A stretch of 19,869 bases of DNA from Funneliformis mosseae (GCA_910592005.1 CAJVPP010001455.1:1-19869), one strand, 5' to 3'. Shown: positions 1 to 10,085, numbered from the stretch's first letter. Notes: generated by a model from the letters alone, not told the origin. Numbers and translations: made by a program.

Positions 1-126
1 GTATTTGAGTAACGTAATATATAATAAAGGAACATTTTAATCAATGCGTCACATTTAAATTAATAATTAGTACATGTTACGTGAATATTTTTGTATAGTG
101 AAAATCTTATCTTTATTTATTATATA

Positions 127-200
127 CAGTTAACGAATTCCCTTGCTATAGCGAAGTGTGACCTTCGGAACACAAGATTCATTATAGAAAGGGTGAACTG
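127..200. mobile_element. 74-bp mini-MITE, pogo/Tigger-like ends, TA target duplication
   Basis: The element starts CAGTTAAC and ends GTGAACTG, and is flanked by TA on both sides (125-126 and 201-202). Its arms are imperfect inverted repeats. The left arm reads CCCTTGCTATAGCGAA, and the reverse complement of the right arm reads CCCTTTCTATAATGAA. The two arms nearly meet, so the whole element could fold as one hairpin. TA duplication with CAGT-type ends and CTATAAYGAA-like arm repeats is typical of pogo/Tigger-type elements (established knowledge). It carries no coding capacity, so it would depend on a transposase elsewhere. It resembles the element at 7795-7965. Confidence 0.6.
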
Positions 201-202
201 TA

Positions 203-805
203 GTGAACTTTACTTTTTAGCTTCAAAGATTTTTTTAATTTTATTTTATAAATTTTGATCAGATTAAGATTAAATTTTAAATAGACTATTTAAGGATTCA
301 GATATTTTTTTATATATAAATTCTGCAATAATTTTACTTTTATAACAAAAAATACTATCTACTAAAAAAAACCATTCTATTTAAAAAATGTATTTTGATT
401 AATATTAATTATTTTTTATTTTTAAGTAAAAATTATTTTACAAATTTGATACTATTTATATTTAAATTTTCATTAAGGTTAATTTAATATTTATAAGGTA
501 ATATATACTTTTATAACTTTGCTAAATATATCACAATTTTTTTAACTTTATAAATTAATTTGATCACTTTATTAAAATAACAGCCTTTACTTTTTATAAA
601 AATGATTTAATGTTATTGAAAGGCTTTAAATATTAAGTAACTATTAAAGATCAATCTTTATAATTATAAACTCTCTAGTATAGTAAATGATTCAAAGCAT
701 ATTTATTTATATATTGATATTTCTAAGTTGATAACTATTCTACTGTGAACGGATAAATATGATACAGCTCATGTGGCGCAGAAGATCGACCAATTTAACA
801 TAACT
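203..805. other. AT-rich non-coding stretch
   Basis: I see no reading frame, RNA gene or transposon end that I can support here. The sequence is very AT-rich with short A and T runs. Confidence 0.5.
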
Positions 806-922
806 GATATATATGATATGTCAGACATATTTGACATATTTGATATAGTTGACATAGTTGACATAGTTAATATAGTTGATATAGTTGATATATTAGACAT
901 AGTTGATATATTAGACATGTTA
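806..922 (+). repeat. 9-bp tandem repeat, about 13 units, consensus GAYATAGTT
   Basis: From 806 the sequence runs as consecutive 9-base units, for example GACATATTT (824 and 833), GATATAGTT (842, 878), GACATAGTT (851, 860, 896) and GATATATTA (887, 905). The unit length is a multiple of three, so the array stays open on the + strand as a D-I-V / D-I-L tripeptide repeat inside a 60-codon frame (773-955). I read that frame as a by-product of the minisatellite. It has no domain, no intron signals and no neighbour that supports a gene. Confidence 0.75.
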
Positions 923-1950
923 GTTATATTTTTCTATGTATTGTATTTTATATAAATAAGTAGCTTTTTAATTCATGTAAAAGGGGCAGATTGGAATTCG
1001 ACAAGATAGTTTTAGTAGTTTAGAGGCAACTGGCCTACTGCGTTACCTTTTAGCTTTAGTATTTCATTTCTTTTCTTTCTTATTTTTCTTCTTTATTTTT
1101 CTTTTACTTTTCTTTTCTTAAACGTTATCATTATTTTACTTGTGAATAAACATATTATTTATAAATATAATCTACTGACAATCTGTTGAATCATAACTCG
1201 TTGTGATAAAATAAATACTTTGGTAAATCGTCTGGGTTAAAGTTTGCAAACTGTTGAAAGATTACTGCTCAATTAAAAAGAATAAACTGCTTGAACACCC
1301 CGTTTAACAGTCATAGTTCGCAAGAACTACACGTTAACACTACAAAAAGTTATAAATAAATACTAATTGTAATTTGTAATAATAATAATAATGTATCTCA
1401 TCATTTACTTTTATTTTTAATAATTTAGTTTACATATAATGATTTTTAATTTATTTTTTTAAAAAATAATTTGTTAAACAATTAGATATTCTTATATTCT
1501 TCTCTCTAAATATTAATTTAAATAAGTAAAATAAAGTTACATTAGCAATTTCTTATAATTAAATTAATTTATTTTTATTAATATAATCTTAAAGAAAATA
1601 CTGATAATAATAATATTCTAATTACAAATTTGTATACTATTTTAATTTTTAATATTATCAACTATAACACATATTTATTTACTGATTTAGTTAAATAATA
1701 CTATCTTTTTTACTTTTATTCAATCTATTACTTTGATATTATAAACTTATAAAAATAAATTTTAAATAAATTTTCATCATTTTTTTAACTATTTCTTTTC
1801 TAACTATATATTTACATTTAGCTCTTTTTAAGATAGTTAATCTTTTAGTTTTGACATTAGTCTTTTATTTAATTTTAAACTTATAAAACATATTTTTAAA
1901 CATAAATCAAAATTTAATAAAATTATATATAAAATTGCTAAAGATTTTAC
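923..1950. other. Non-coding stretch with small palindromes
   Basis: No gene is supported. Bases 960-1340 are slightly less AT-rich than their surroundings. They contain a perfect 12-base palindrome AGTTTGCAAACT (1241-1252) and a hairpin TAGTTC-gcaa-GAACTA (1314-1329) with a GNRA-type loop. The hairpin is nested between GTTTAAC and GTTAAC. From 1340 on the sequence is plain AT-rich spacer. The palindromes could be relics of a small DNA transposon, but no matching ends or target duplication were found. Confidence 0.35.
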
Positions 1951-2077
1951 AAGTCATTTAAATAGAAAAAGATAAAATTTAATATTAAAATCTTATTAAA
2001 AAATTTGCAAAATTATAAAAAAGATAAAACTATATTAAAACTTATAAAAATGTAAAACTATATCAAAACCTTAGTAA
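1951..2077 (+). repeat. Arm A of a long inverted repeat pair (partner 8696-8820)
   Basis: This stretch aligns by eye over about 120 bases with the reverse complement of 8696-8820, with small gaps and mostly transition differences. Shared anchors include TCATYTAAATAG, ATAAAACTATAT, TATAAAA followed by an ACTATATYAAAAC block, and a closing CTTWRTAA. The 3' half carries an internal duplication of an AAAACTATATYAAAAC-like unit. The two copies are about 6.6 kb apart and bracket the LINE, the retroposon and the larger MITE. Low complexity weakens the case, but the shared order of anchors is hard to get by chance. Confidence 0.5.
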
Positions 2078-2559
2078 AAAATTAGTGAACTAAAATTTTA
2101 GATGTTTTGTTAAATCCAAATGAGTTTAGACAAGTAACCTTAGTTATATATATTAAACTTATTGATCAAAATTAAAAAAATTAAATGTTGTAACACAAGT
2201 AATTTACAAAAATGAAGATTATATAACATAGCAAAAATGATCTGCAAAAAGTCTGTATAATATCATTAAGAATTAGCTAAAATGATTAACTTAGATATTA
2301 AATAAACTTTAGATAAAATAATAAATGAAAAGAATTAAATTATTAATTATAACTAGAATACTTTTTTTTTACCTACTTTTTTATAAAAATTCTAAAAAAT
2401 AAAAAAATCTTACTTTATTTTTTATTTATATTTTACAAACTCTAATAATTAATTTTATAGTTTACAATTATTTAACATAATTTTAATATTCTGATAAAAT
2501 TAAAACTATTGCAATCAACTATTTCCAAAACTTTATTATTTTAACTATACTTATCCTTC

Positions 2560-5500
2560 TATATCTCCTAGATAGACCAATTAATTTTAACCCAAGAATG
2601 ATGTAAATGCTTTCTGTTATTTGAATTTGATATAATTACCTACGTATGATGAATTGATTTTTGTTTACAAAATACTTTTAAAAGATAAAGCTATAATATA
2701 AACCTTTTAGTATTACTAATAAAACACTTTCTAACTTAGGTGATAAACTCTTAAAGGTTGCTTTGAAAACTTATTTGCATGTGCTTTATTTTGGAAGATA
2801 TCTCTAATAAATAGAAGATTGCTTATGTTTACTTATATTAAAATCTATAAAATGAGAATGTGATATAACTAAGATCAGACCTATCACACTATTGTAAACT
2901 ATCTATAAAGAATTTTTGAAAATTATAATCAATAGACTTTCTAACATTTGGCTAAATATAATATAATTAAAGGAGGAAATTTTGTTAGCTTGTCAAAAGG
3001 CTTAACAAAACCTTCCATTAAGATTATTAATATGTTACTTAAAAATGCAATTAAAAATCATAAAGAAATCTAAATCTTACTTCAAAATCTTTCAAAAGTA
3101 TATAATAAAGTTAGTTTAACTTATCTCTGTCTAGCACTTAATTGTATTAAAGTCTCAATCTTAGCTGTTGATTTCTTAATTAATCTGTTTATATCAAAGA
3201 AAAATACTGTATTCATAACTTATGACACTTCTGATTACTACAATATAAAAATTGATATAGATTAAGGTAAAGTTATTTTCTTATTGTTATAATACATCTA
3301 TCTTAATTCCCTACTCTGTAAAGTCACTTCTCTTAGAAAAGGATATACTATTAATCACATTTGAACCACTAACTTGATTAATATAGTCACTAAATCCTTA
3401 TCAGTCAATATTTTTTCACTCATTTTTATAGATAATACAAACTGGATTACTAGTTCTAAATAAGATCTTGAAGCTATTTTTGAAGTTGCTGAGGAATTTT
3501 ATGATTTTACCAAATCTGTACTTAATTAAGATAAATCAAAATTATTGACAATAAAAATTATAGATATTCTAACATTACTCTCAAATTTGACTTATTCACC
3601 ATTAATATTAAATCTAAAATTAGATCTGTCTAATTTTAGAAGTATAAATTAATAGTTTCTACTCATACTAATTCATTAAAAAGTAAATTGTTTTTAATAT
3701 TCATTGTTTTATATTTTCAATGAAACTTAAACTATATACAGATAAACAAATCTCATATATTATTAATATGGTATTTTATCTTTTATTAGAATATCATGTC
3801 CAACTGACCCTATTATCAAAAAAAGAAATATTTATTATTATTTGCATCTATTTATTTATTTTTTTAAAAAAAAATTACTTTGTTAATATACTTCTTAATA
3901 TTTTCTTAAGTTCTAACACATTCTACAATTTAAATAATCTCTGATCACTACAAATTAAATCTTTTTCTATAGTCCTTCTTTATTAATTTAATTATTTTAT
4001 ATTTTACAAAAATATTTTATTAATTAAACTTTTGCAGCTACAATCTAAATATGTTCTTATCACTTCTTCATTTGATTTTTGATTTTAGTTTTTTGATAAA
4101 AAATCCTACAAAAATTTTATTGATACCACCCTTTTACTTTTTTTTTTATCTCATCAAAGTTATCTTTTATCCTATTTCCTCTTCTTATTAATCATATAAG
4201 TGGAAGCACCCTTTTATTTTTCAAATTGTTTTTCTTAAACATTTTAAACTTGTTTAATATAGAATACTATTCAACTACAATTTATTCTAATTAAATCAAT
4301 TAATTTTATTTTTAAGATAATAGCTTATTATTACTTTTAATTTTCTTATTAGAAATTTTAATCATAATATTAAAACTTTTGACTTCTCTAATTTTTTCTC
4401 TGTTTTAGAAAATATTGTATTAGATGATCATATACATAGAATACTAAAAACCTGACTTTAAACTAGATTCTCCTTTACCCTTTATAAATTTGTTACTTTT
4501 ATACCTCTTTTGAATAATAGAAAGAAAGAGTTTGTATTCTCTTGAAATCCAATAGTTAATGCTATTTTGTTTGGCTAAATTATTGACAAAAATTTCTTAG
4601 ATCATTAATTTATCTGCTAACATTTTATTTGCTTAATAAATGATAATAATATCAGTCAATTATTCAAATGTTCTAGATGCATAATTTTTACTGCAAATGT
4701 CTGTTTCAGCATTAACACTTTTTTTATTTCTAGAAACAAAGTTTTTCAAGTTGAGATCATATCAAAACAGTCTTATACTTTTAAGAATTAACTTAAATGT
4801 ACCTCTATAGAAATTTCTAAAATCATTTACTTTGCTTACTATATCTTTCAGATTCCTTCATAACCATCTTTATTATCATTATTTAATCTTATTGATTAGT
4901 TAATTTATTCTTTTATTTATACAACCACCCTCAAAAATATTTAGTTATTCTTAATACAGTTACAATTCATATTCATTTGAATAGCAAGCAATAATTTATA
5001 GATATGATAAATATATCTCTCAAAATTATTTCACACAGAAAATTTGAAAAAATACCTAATTACAACCTGTGAAATTTCATCAAGTTTGTCATAGATTCTT
5101 TAAAACTTTATATATATATATACAAAATTAAAGCTTATACTAGCAATCACTATAATTAAATTACTGATCAATTAACCAAATCTAATAATATATCACTACT
5201 TCAGCTTCACATCTCATTTAATAATGTTCTATAGAAATATTTATTTGTAGTTTTTTAAACAGACATTTTTAATACAAAAGTTTAATGATTTCTTAATTTA
5301 ATAGAAATTGTCACTTCAGATTTCTTATTAGCAATTAATCCATTAGTTGGTTTACTATCTGATCTCTATTATTCATAGATTTGTCTTCTCATACTACTTC
5401 ATTTGCTTTATTTAAACTCAAAACTTTCATTATAAAAAACTTTTTTATAAATTATTAACGTTCTTTAGACTTACTTTATTACAGCTTAACTTTTATAAAT

Positions 5501-5850
5501 ATTGGTATTATATAAGCTGTAATGTCACTATTAAAATCTTATTACGTCTTTAGAAATGCCTGACTTATTTATCTAAAATTCTGAACATTATTTAAATAAC
5601 AAAAGATGATTTATTAGAACATATTAATAACCTAGATAGTTTAAAGCTTATGTTGTCACTGGATTTATTTTTGTTTATCTTAATATTTAAGTTGAAAGGC
5701 TGCAGCAGTTGATTCTACACATTAAAGATTTTGATCTTAGGATTTTCTCTAAGTCCTATAGGTATCCATTATATTTAAATTAACTTGGCAATTTATTACG
5801 TCTTAAAATTTAAGATATATTAGTCAAACTAGTAATCATGAATTCAATAA
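2560..5850 (+). pseudogene. Decayed LINE (non-LTR) reverse transcriptase ORF
   Basis: This is a remnant of a non-LTR retrotransposon polyprotein, broken by frameshifts and many stop codons. RT landmarks occur in family order. LPTYDE begins at 2636. A block ending IRPITLL near 2870-2900 lies in the next frame. The motif A region at 3080-3109 reads LLQNLSKVYNKV, where the family has D at both N positions. The motif B region at 3251-3292 reads DID*GKVIFLLL*, where the family has a GIDQGEVISPLLW-like sequence. The motif C region at 3425-3445 reads FIDNTNW, where a second Asp is expected. The frame is constant from about 2985 to 3700, then shifts by one into the thumb-like part at 3720-3944. The region from about 4400 to 5300 again reads coherently with many TAA/TAG at apparent Gln positions and a small Cys pair near 4670. 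Beyond 5300 the similarity is weak and the 3' end is not defined. I could not identify an N-terminal endonuclease. It cannot encode an active enzyme. Confidence 0.8.
3720..3944 (+). pseudogene. LINE fragment still open for 74 codons
   Basis: This is the longest uninterrupted piece of the decayed LINE. It lies just after the RT palm motifs, in a frame one step from the preceding section, and ends at a TGA where the family commonly has Trp after an NL pair. The text, with YTDKQISYIIN near the start and NTFYNLNNL at the end, looks like the post-palm region of fungal LINE reverse transcriptases. It is not an independent gene. Its initiating ATG is an internal Met of the old polyprotein. Confidence 0.6.
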
Positions 5851-6105
5851 CAAGTTAGTGTAAGGTATTACAATAAATTTTAGATGAAGAACAACATTGA
5901 AGGGAAAAGTAAATTTGTATGAATTTAAATTTGATTCCTTTATTAATAACTTGTAACTTATAGAAAAGTTAATTTACAACTTAAGCAAAAAGTTATTCTA
6001 TTTATACAAAATAAATTTGTTATAGCTAACTATTTATTATACTATAAATTAACTATTTTAGTAAATTTTGCTTATAAAATAATAATAAAAGATAATGAAA
6101 TAAAG
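5851..6105. other. AT-rich spacer between the LINE relic and the retroposon
   Basis: There is no supported feature apart from the left target-site copy that begins at 6106. The sequence is AT-rich and close in composition to the flanking repeat block. Confidence 0.4.
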
Positions 6106-6120
6106 ATATAAAATATAAGA
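6106..6120 (+). repeat. Target-site duplication, left copy
   Basis: ATATAAAATATAAGA is identical to 6868-6882. It abuts the 14-T run directly, so the insertion junction is precise on this side. Confidence 0.8.
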
Positions 6121-6867
6121 TTTTTTTTTTTTTTAAGTTACAGTATCCGGTATATAGGAATCTTTAAACAGAGTATTAAGGTGTTACCCTCTATACCTGA
6201 GAATCCCTTAAAGTCGTGACTAGACACATAGTTCTAGCTAGAACTCGCCTTATAATACTGGTCTGAAGATTGCCACCTAGGTCGACATCCCCAAAAGCTA
6301 GCCCTCAGAGTCCCTAGACTTCAGAACCACTGTCAAATTTGGATAGAGGGATCACTTTCAGCCACAGGTATTTTTGTCAATTTTTCCCTGTATTTATCAA
6401 TACCATATCTGGATACTATTACCTCTGCCCAGTATCAGGGTATTCTCACACATGATCAGGAAGGCTTAGACATTGTTTTATCTTATAAAATCTCAGAAAG
6501 GTAGGTGGCTGTCGTACCCATATCGTCAAAATTCACCCAGGAATTAAACCTGATCTCTACCCCTAATGACAGCTCGATTGGAGGATGCTGCGGCAGTGCA
6601 ATGCAGTCTATTATCACCCTAGCCACTCGTAGGTAGTACCCAATCTACTAATTACTGATTAATCACTTCCTTACTTGTGTAAAGACCCCTGAAATTGAAG
6701 ACGTGAAACAGTACCTGTTACAGACCTATCAGCGAAGGCCAAGTTTCTATCAATCTCTGGTTTTATTTGCATTCACTTGTTCTGCAATTTCAGTATTTAG
6801 GTATGATTAACATCGATCGACAGATCAATCAACCAGTTTCTAACACATATTAGTATATATGCCCACA

Positions 6868-6882
6868 ATATAAAATATAAGA
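6868..6882 (+). repeat. Target-site duplication, right copy
   Basis: ATATAAAATATAAGA is identical to 6106-6120. The bases just outside continue in AT-rich host sequence, and the bases inside belong to the GC-richer insert. Confidence 0.8.
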
Positions 6883-6973
6883 TAAATTATAACAATAATA
6901 AAAATAAAAAAAAATAATAAAAATAATAAATATGTAAAGAATTTAATAAAATAAGCTAATCAAAATAAATTAG

Positions 6974-7123
6974 ATGAATCAGATGAATTTTGTAAATCCT
7001 TCAAATTAAATAAATCAGCCTGATTTTCTAATGCAATACATTAATCAAGATCTTTCTTAATATGATCTAAATAAAATTAAATCCAATGACTTTTGTAGAT
7101 TATTTTCTAGGGTAAATTTTTAA
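6974..7123 (+). pseudogene. Possible Asn/Gln-rich gene fragment with TAA stops
   Basis: From an ATG at 6974 one frame reads as an Asn/Gln-rich peptide (NQMNFVNPSN, then INQPDFLMQYINQDLS, then a YDLNKIKSNDF piece). It is interrupted by TAA at codons 12, 29 and 50. Each TAA sits where Gln would fit the local composition, and CAA-to-TAA is a single C-to-T change. I do not recognise the protein, and Asn/Gln richness is cheap in AT-rich DNA, so this may be chance. Confidence 0.22.
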
Positions 7124-7790
7124 TGTTAATAATGTATTATCTTTCTGCTTTTCTAGATACCCTTAATGACATATTTGCTTTGCCTTCATCTAGTTCAAAT
7201 AGTTATGTTAACATAATTTGATCATTCATTCCTTTTTTTCTAGTTGATATAATTCATAAATCATTAAAAATAAAGATTGTTACTTTTTTACTATTATATA
7301 AACTATTATTTTTTTACTAAAAATTTTTTGAAGATATTTGGAAATATCATTACAATTTGATAATCAAAAAAGAATGATCATTAGGAATCACTAAAGAAGA
7401 TAAGATTAAGCAAAATACTAGTTCATTTTTAATATATAAAAAGATATCAGTTCTATCCTGCTGATGAAAATTTTAGATATATATGGTAAATAAATTTGGC
7501 TACGTATTTTTAAATTTTTAGATAGGCACTGTTTCTTTCTTTTTTTTCTCTTGTTGATAATAATTTTTATTAAATATGCATTTAGTAGGGTTATTGGAGA
7601 GAGAATATGATAATCAGTTAATTTAAATAGATTTATAATATAACTATAGGAAATATCTAGTATTTATTATAGATTTATTTAATTTACTTTGTATTTCTTG
7701 TTTTATAAATTTAATAAAGTCATTGGTAGTATCAAATTATTAAAAAAGAAGATCATTAATCATGATAATAAGTGATACAAGCCTAAAATA
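7124..7790. other. AT-rich stretch, no clear feature
   Basis: A frame around 7410-7560 reads with some non-random text (YQFYPADENFRYIW) broken by TAA/TAG. It may be another decayed coding relic, but I cannot name it. The rest is AT-rich spacer. Confidence 0.3.
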
Positions 7791-7794
7791 TGTA

Positions 7795-7965
7795 TAGTTA
7801 ACTTTTATTATAACGAACTCTATATTCTAGACTTCAACTTCGCTATAAGGTTATAATGAAGATTTTAAGAGATTTGATTGGCCAATTCGTTATAATAAGA
7901 GTATTTTATTATATTTATTTAAAAAATTCATTATATCAAGAGTTCGCTATATTAAGAGTTGACTG
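7795..7965. mobile_element. 171-bp MITE, pogo/Tigger-like
   Basis: TA dinucleotides flank the element (7793-7794 and 7966-7967). The left end reads TAGTTAACTTTTATTATAAC. The reverse complement of the right end reads CAGTCAACTCTTAATATAGC. The arms match over about 25 bases as AGTYAACTYTTAWTATARCGAACTC, with the left terminal C apparently changed to T. An internal near-palindrome, CTTCGCTATAA-gg-TTATAATGAAG, lies at 7838-7861. There is no coding capacity. TA duplication and CAGT ends with repeated GCTATARCGAA-like motifs point to the Tc1/mariner superfamily, pogo/Tigger branch. Confidence 0.7.
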
Positions 7966-7967
7966 TA

Positions 7968-8365
7968 TACTAAAAGAAAACTCTAAGAAAGGGGAACTAA
8001 AAGAAGGAAATGTAGTAATAATAGAATAATAATTAGAACATTTTTATGAAATTATATAATCATTAATTATAGGATTATTATAAGATAATTAGATAGTAAT
8101 TACTTCAATATGATATGAACATTAATCATTGATGAGAAAATCATTATATAGTTATTTTGTAATAAGATAGGAGAATTAACTTAAAAATTTTATTATAAAT
8201 AATCACTAAAAATTTCTATATAAAAGTAACTTTTTAAAAAATAAATTTATTAAGACATAAATTGTATTTTTTGAAGAATCACACTTATTTATTTTTAATA
8301 AAGCAACTTTAAAATAAATATAGTTGCATTTCAATATAATAAAATTACTAATCTAACTAATTAGA
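7968..8365. other. AT-rich spacer
   Basis: A short purine-rich patch (7974-8020) follows the MITE. I see no gene, repeat or structured element that I can support in the rest. Confidence 0.4.
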
Positions 8366-8440
8366 CCTTCATTATAAGAATCTTCGTTAATGCTATAATG
8401 AATAATTTGTTATAGTAAATGATTACTAATTTCATTATAC
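8366..8440. repeat. Degraded relic of the MITE palindrome family
   Basis: The sequence CTTCATTATAA at 8367-8377 is repeated in inverted form as TATAATGAA at 8394-8402. It is followed by TTTGTTATAGTAAA and a small hairpin TAGTAA-atga-TTACTA (8413-8428). These units resemble the internal palindrome of the element at 7795-7965, but no CAGT-type ends or TA-flanked borders remain. I read it as a decayed copy or fragment. Confidence 0.35.
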
Positions 8441-8695
8441 AAATATAATTTACTATAATATAATTTTTTTAAAAATATTTTCATGTTATTTTGTAAATTT
8501 TAGTTATTTTATTTTAATATACAATCTGTTAATTATTATATGACAATTTTATTAATTTATATAGATTTATTTAAAAATAAAAAAAATGGATTTAAAATAT
8601 TAATTTTAAGTTTTATATAAAAATTATTTTATGATATTTATCTTAACAATAAAAAGAATATATTTATTGACTGATAATTATTTATATTATTATAA
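8441..8695. other. AT-rich spacer
   Basis: The sequence is almost pure A/T with short runs. No feature is supported. Confidence 0.4.
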
Positions 8696-8820
8696 TTATT
8701 AAAGTTTTAATATAGTTTCGCATTTTATAAACTTTGATATAGTTTTATTTTTTTTTAGATTTCACAAACTTTTAATATAATTTTACTAAATTTTATTTTT
8801 TACTATTTAGATGATTTACC
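8696..8820 (-). repeat. Arm B of the long inverted repeat pair (partner 1951-2077)
   Basis: Read on the - strand, this stretch gives AAATCATCTAAATAG, then an ATAAAATTTA block, ATAAAACTATAT and a final AACTATATTAAAACTTTAATAA. The same landmarks occur in the same order in arm A. It retains G or C at several sites where arm A has A or T, and the reverse also occurs, as expected if both copies decayed independently by transitions. Either the two arms are inverted termini of one large element about 6.9 kb long, or they are two copies of one repeat in opposite orientation. No target duplication was found to decide. Confidence 0.5.
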
Positions 8821-9344
8821 AAAACTTAAGTTTCGTTTAACAATCTTAATTATAATTTTTTTTGAATTAATTATATAAAAATTTAAAATTCTAAAATAAA
8901 TTATTTTATAAATATATATTATATTATAATTATTTTATTTTTAAAAAATTTAAAATTATTTATAAATTAGAAATTTGTAATTTTTATTATTAATCTTATT
9001 AAATTTATTTTTAACTTATTAATTATAATATATATTATAAAATTTATATAAAAAACAATTTTTATTATTATAATTATATAATTTTTTAAGAAATTTTATG
9101 ACTTATATTTAGTAAATATAATTTTAAAGAAATTTTTAAAACTTAATTTTTAATATTGAATCAATTTAAAAACTTCTTAATAAACTTGAAAATTCTTCAA
9201 AAAAATTGATAAAATATATAATTATTATATAATAATTATATTAAATTTATTATTTTATATTTTATTAAGAAATTAATACTTTTCTTAATAAGAATAAGTT
9301 TTTATATCAATTTGTATTTTTATTAGTATTCATAAAAATAATAT
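8821..9344. other. Extremely AT-rich boundary stretch
   Basis: This is almost exclusively A and T with TATAATTATT-like runs. It contains no gene. It marks the end of the repeat compartment, and base composition changes visibly from about 9350 on. Confidence 0.45.
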
Positions 9345-9349
9345 TATTA

Positions 9350-10085
9350 ACAGCCAAAATTGGCCTTCTAAATAATTTGTATGTTTACCAATTAAAACTA
9401 ATCCAAGCCACTTTTATGTTTTTAACACCGACAATCGCACGTTATTGGTCGAGTAAGTTGAACCACAAAATTCACGCTTGTTACCAATATCCAAAAGAGA
9501 ATTTGGAATAGCTATTACGTCATCCCATATGATTTCCTAAAATAAACTTACGATCGAAATTCTCGCATTGTCTTGCGTTAAAACGGAATCAACCATTTTC
9601 AGCTTTTTTTTTGTTAAAAACTTAGACTATCTATTTATAACAATGTTACATAAGATTTGTATGCTGAACTTCTATGGCTCCTTTAATATATTTATATAAA
9701 GAACCTCACAAAATTCCTTAAGTTCGAAACGTCTTTGCATTTTTTTTTATTTTTATTTTATTTTTTTTTTTATTTGCCATTTTTTTGTTTTTATATCTTT
9801 TAAGGTTTGTGTCTTTTATAGCTTATGAGCTTCTGTTTTACTGTTTTTTTTTTTTCAATATCTTGGTATTTTTTTTTTTTGTTGTTTTTTTTATATATAT
9901 TTCATTTTGAAAAGGGATATTATAAAGTTGAAAATCAAAATCAAAATTTTTCATAATTGCATATTTCTTTTGGTTTTGGTTTTTTTGTTTGATTTTTTTT
10001 ATCTCGTTAAAACTAATATCATTTATTGTTAAACTTACCTATTTATTCTCTGGGTTAAAACTTTATTTACTTAATATAAAGGAGA
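9350..10085 (+). promoter_or_regulatory. Upstream region of the F-box/WD40 gene
   Basis: GC content rises at the start of this region. It contains inverted CCAAT (ATTGG, 9444-9448), CCAAT (9484-9488) and a CRE/ATF-like TTACGTCA (9515-9522), followed by long T-rich pyrimidine tracts (9740-9990) typical of fungal promoters and 5' UTRs. The site names are motif matches only. A TSS cannot be placed from sequence alone. Confidence 0.35.

Larger units (their letters stand above)
6106..6882 (-). mobile_element. 747-bp retroposed insert with 15-bp target-site duplication and poly(A) tail
   Basis: A perfect direct repeat, ATATAAAATATAAGA, occurs at 6106-6120 and 6868-6882. Between the copies lies 6121-6867. 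It starts with 14 T, which is a poly(A) tail on the - strand, and is far richer in G and C than anything else in the first 9 kb. This layout is the signature of target-primed insertion by a LINE-type machinery, with the inserted transcript on the - strand starting at 6867. All three - frames are full of stops. On the + strand one frame stays open from about 6251 to 6502 and again in later pieces, interrupted by TAG/TAA, but that is not beyond chance. I find no tRNA-like A and B boxes. It could be a SINE-like element, a 5'-truncated LINE tail or a retroposed non-coding RNA. Confidence 0.75.

Noticed and set aside
773..955. 60-codon frame starting MAQKIDQ as a gene
   Set aside because: Most of it is the in-frame 9-bp tandem repeat. 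There is no domain, and no promoter or intron support.
2560..5850. A ciliate-like code (TAA/TAG = Gln) as explanation for the broken LINE
   Set aside because: Several stops fall at positions where the family has Trp (3071, 3290), some stops are TGA, and frames shift. Transition decay explains all of these and recoding does not.
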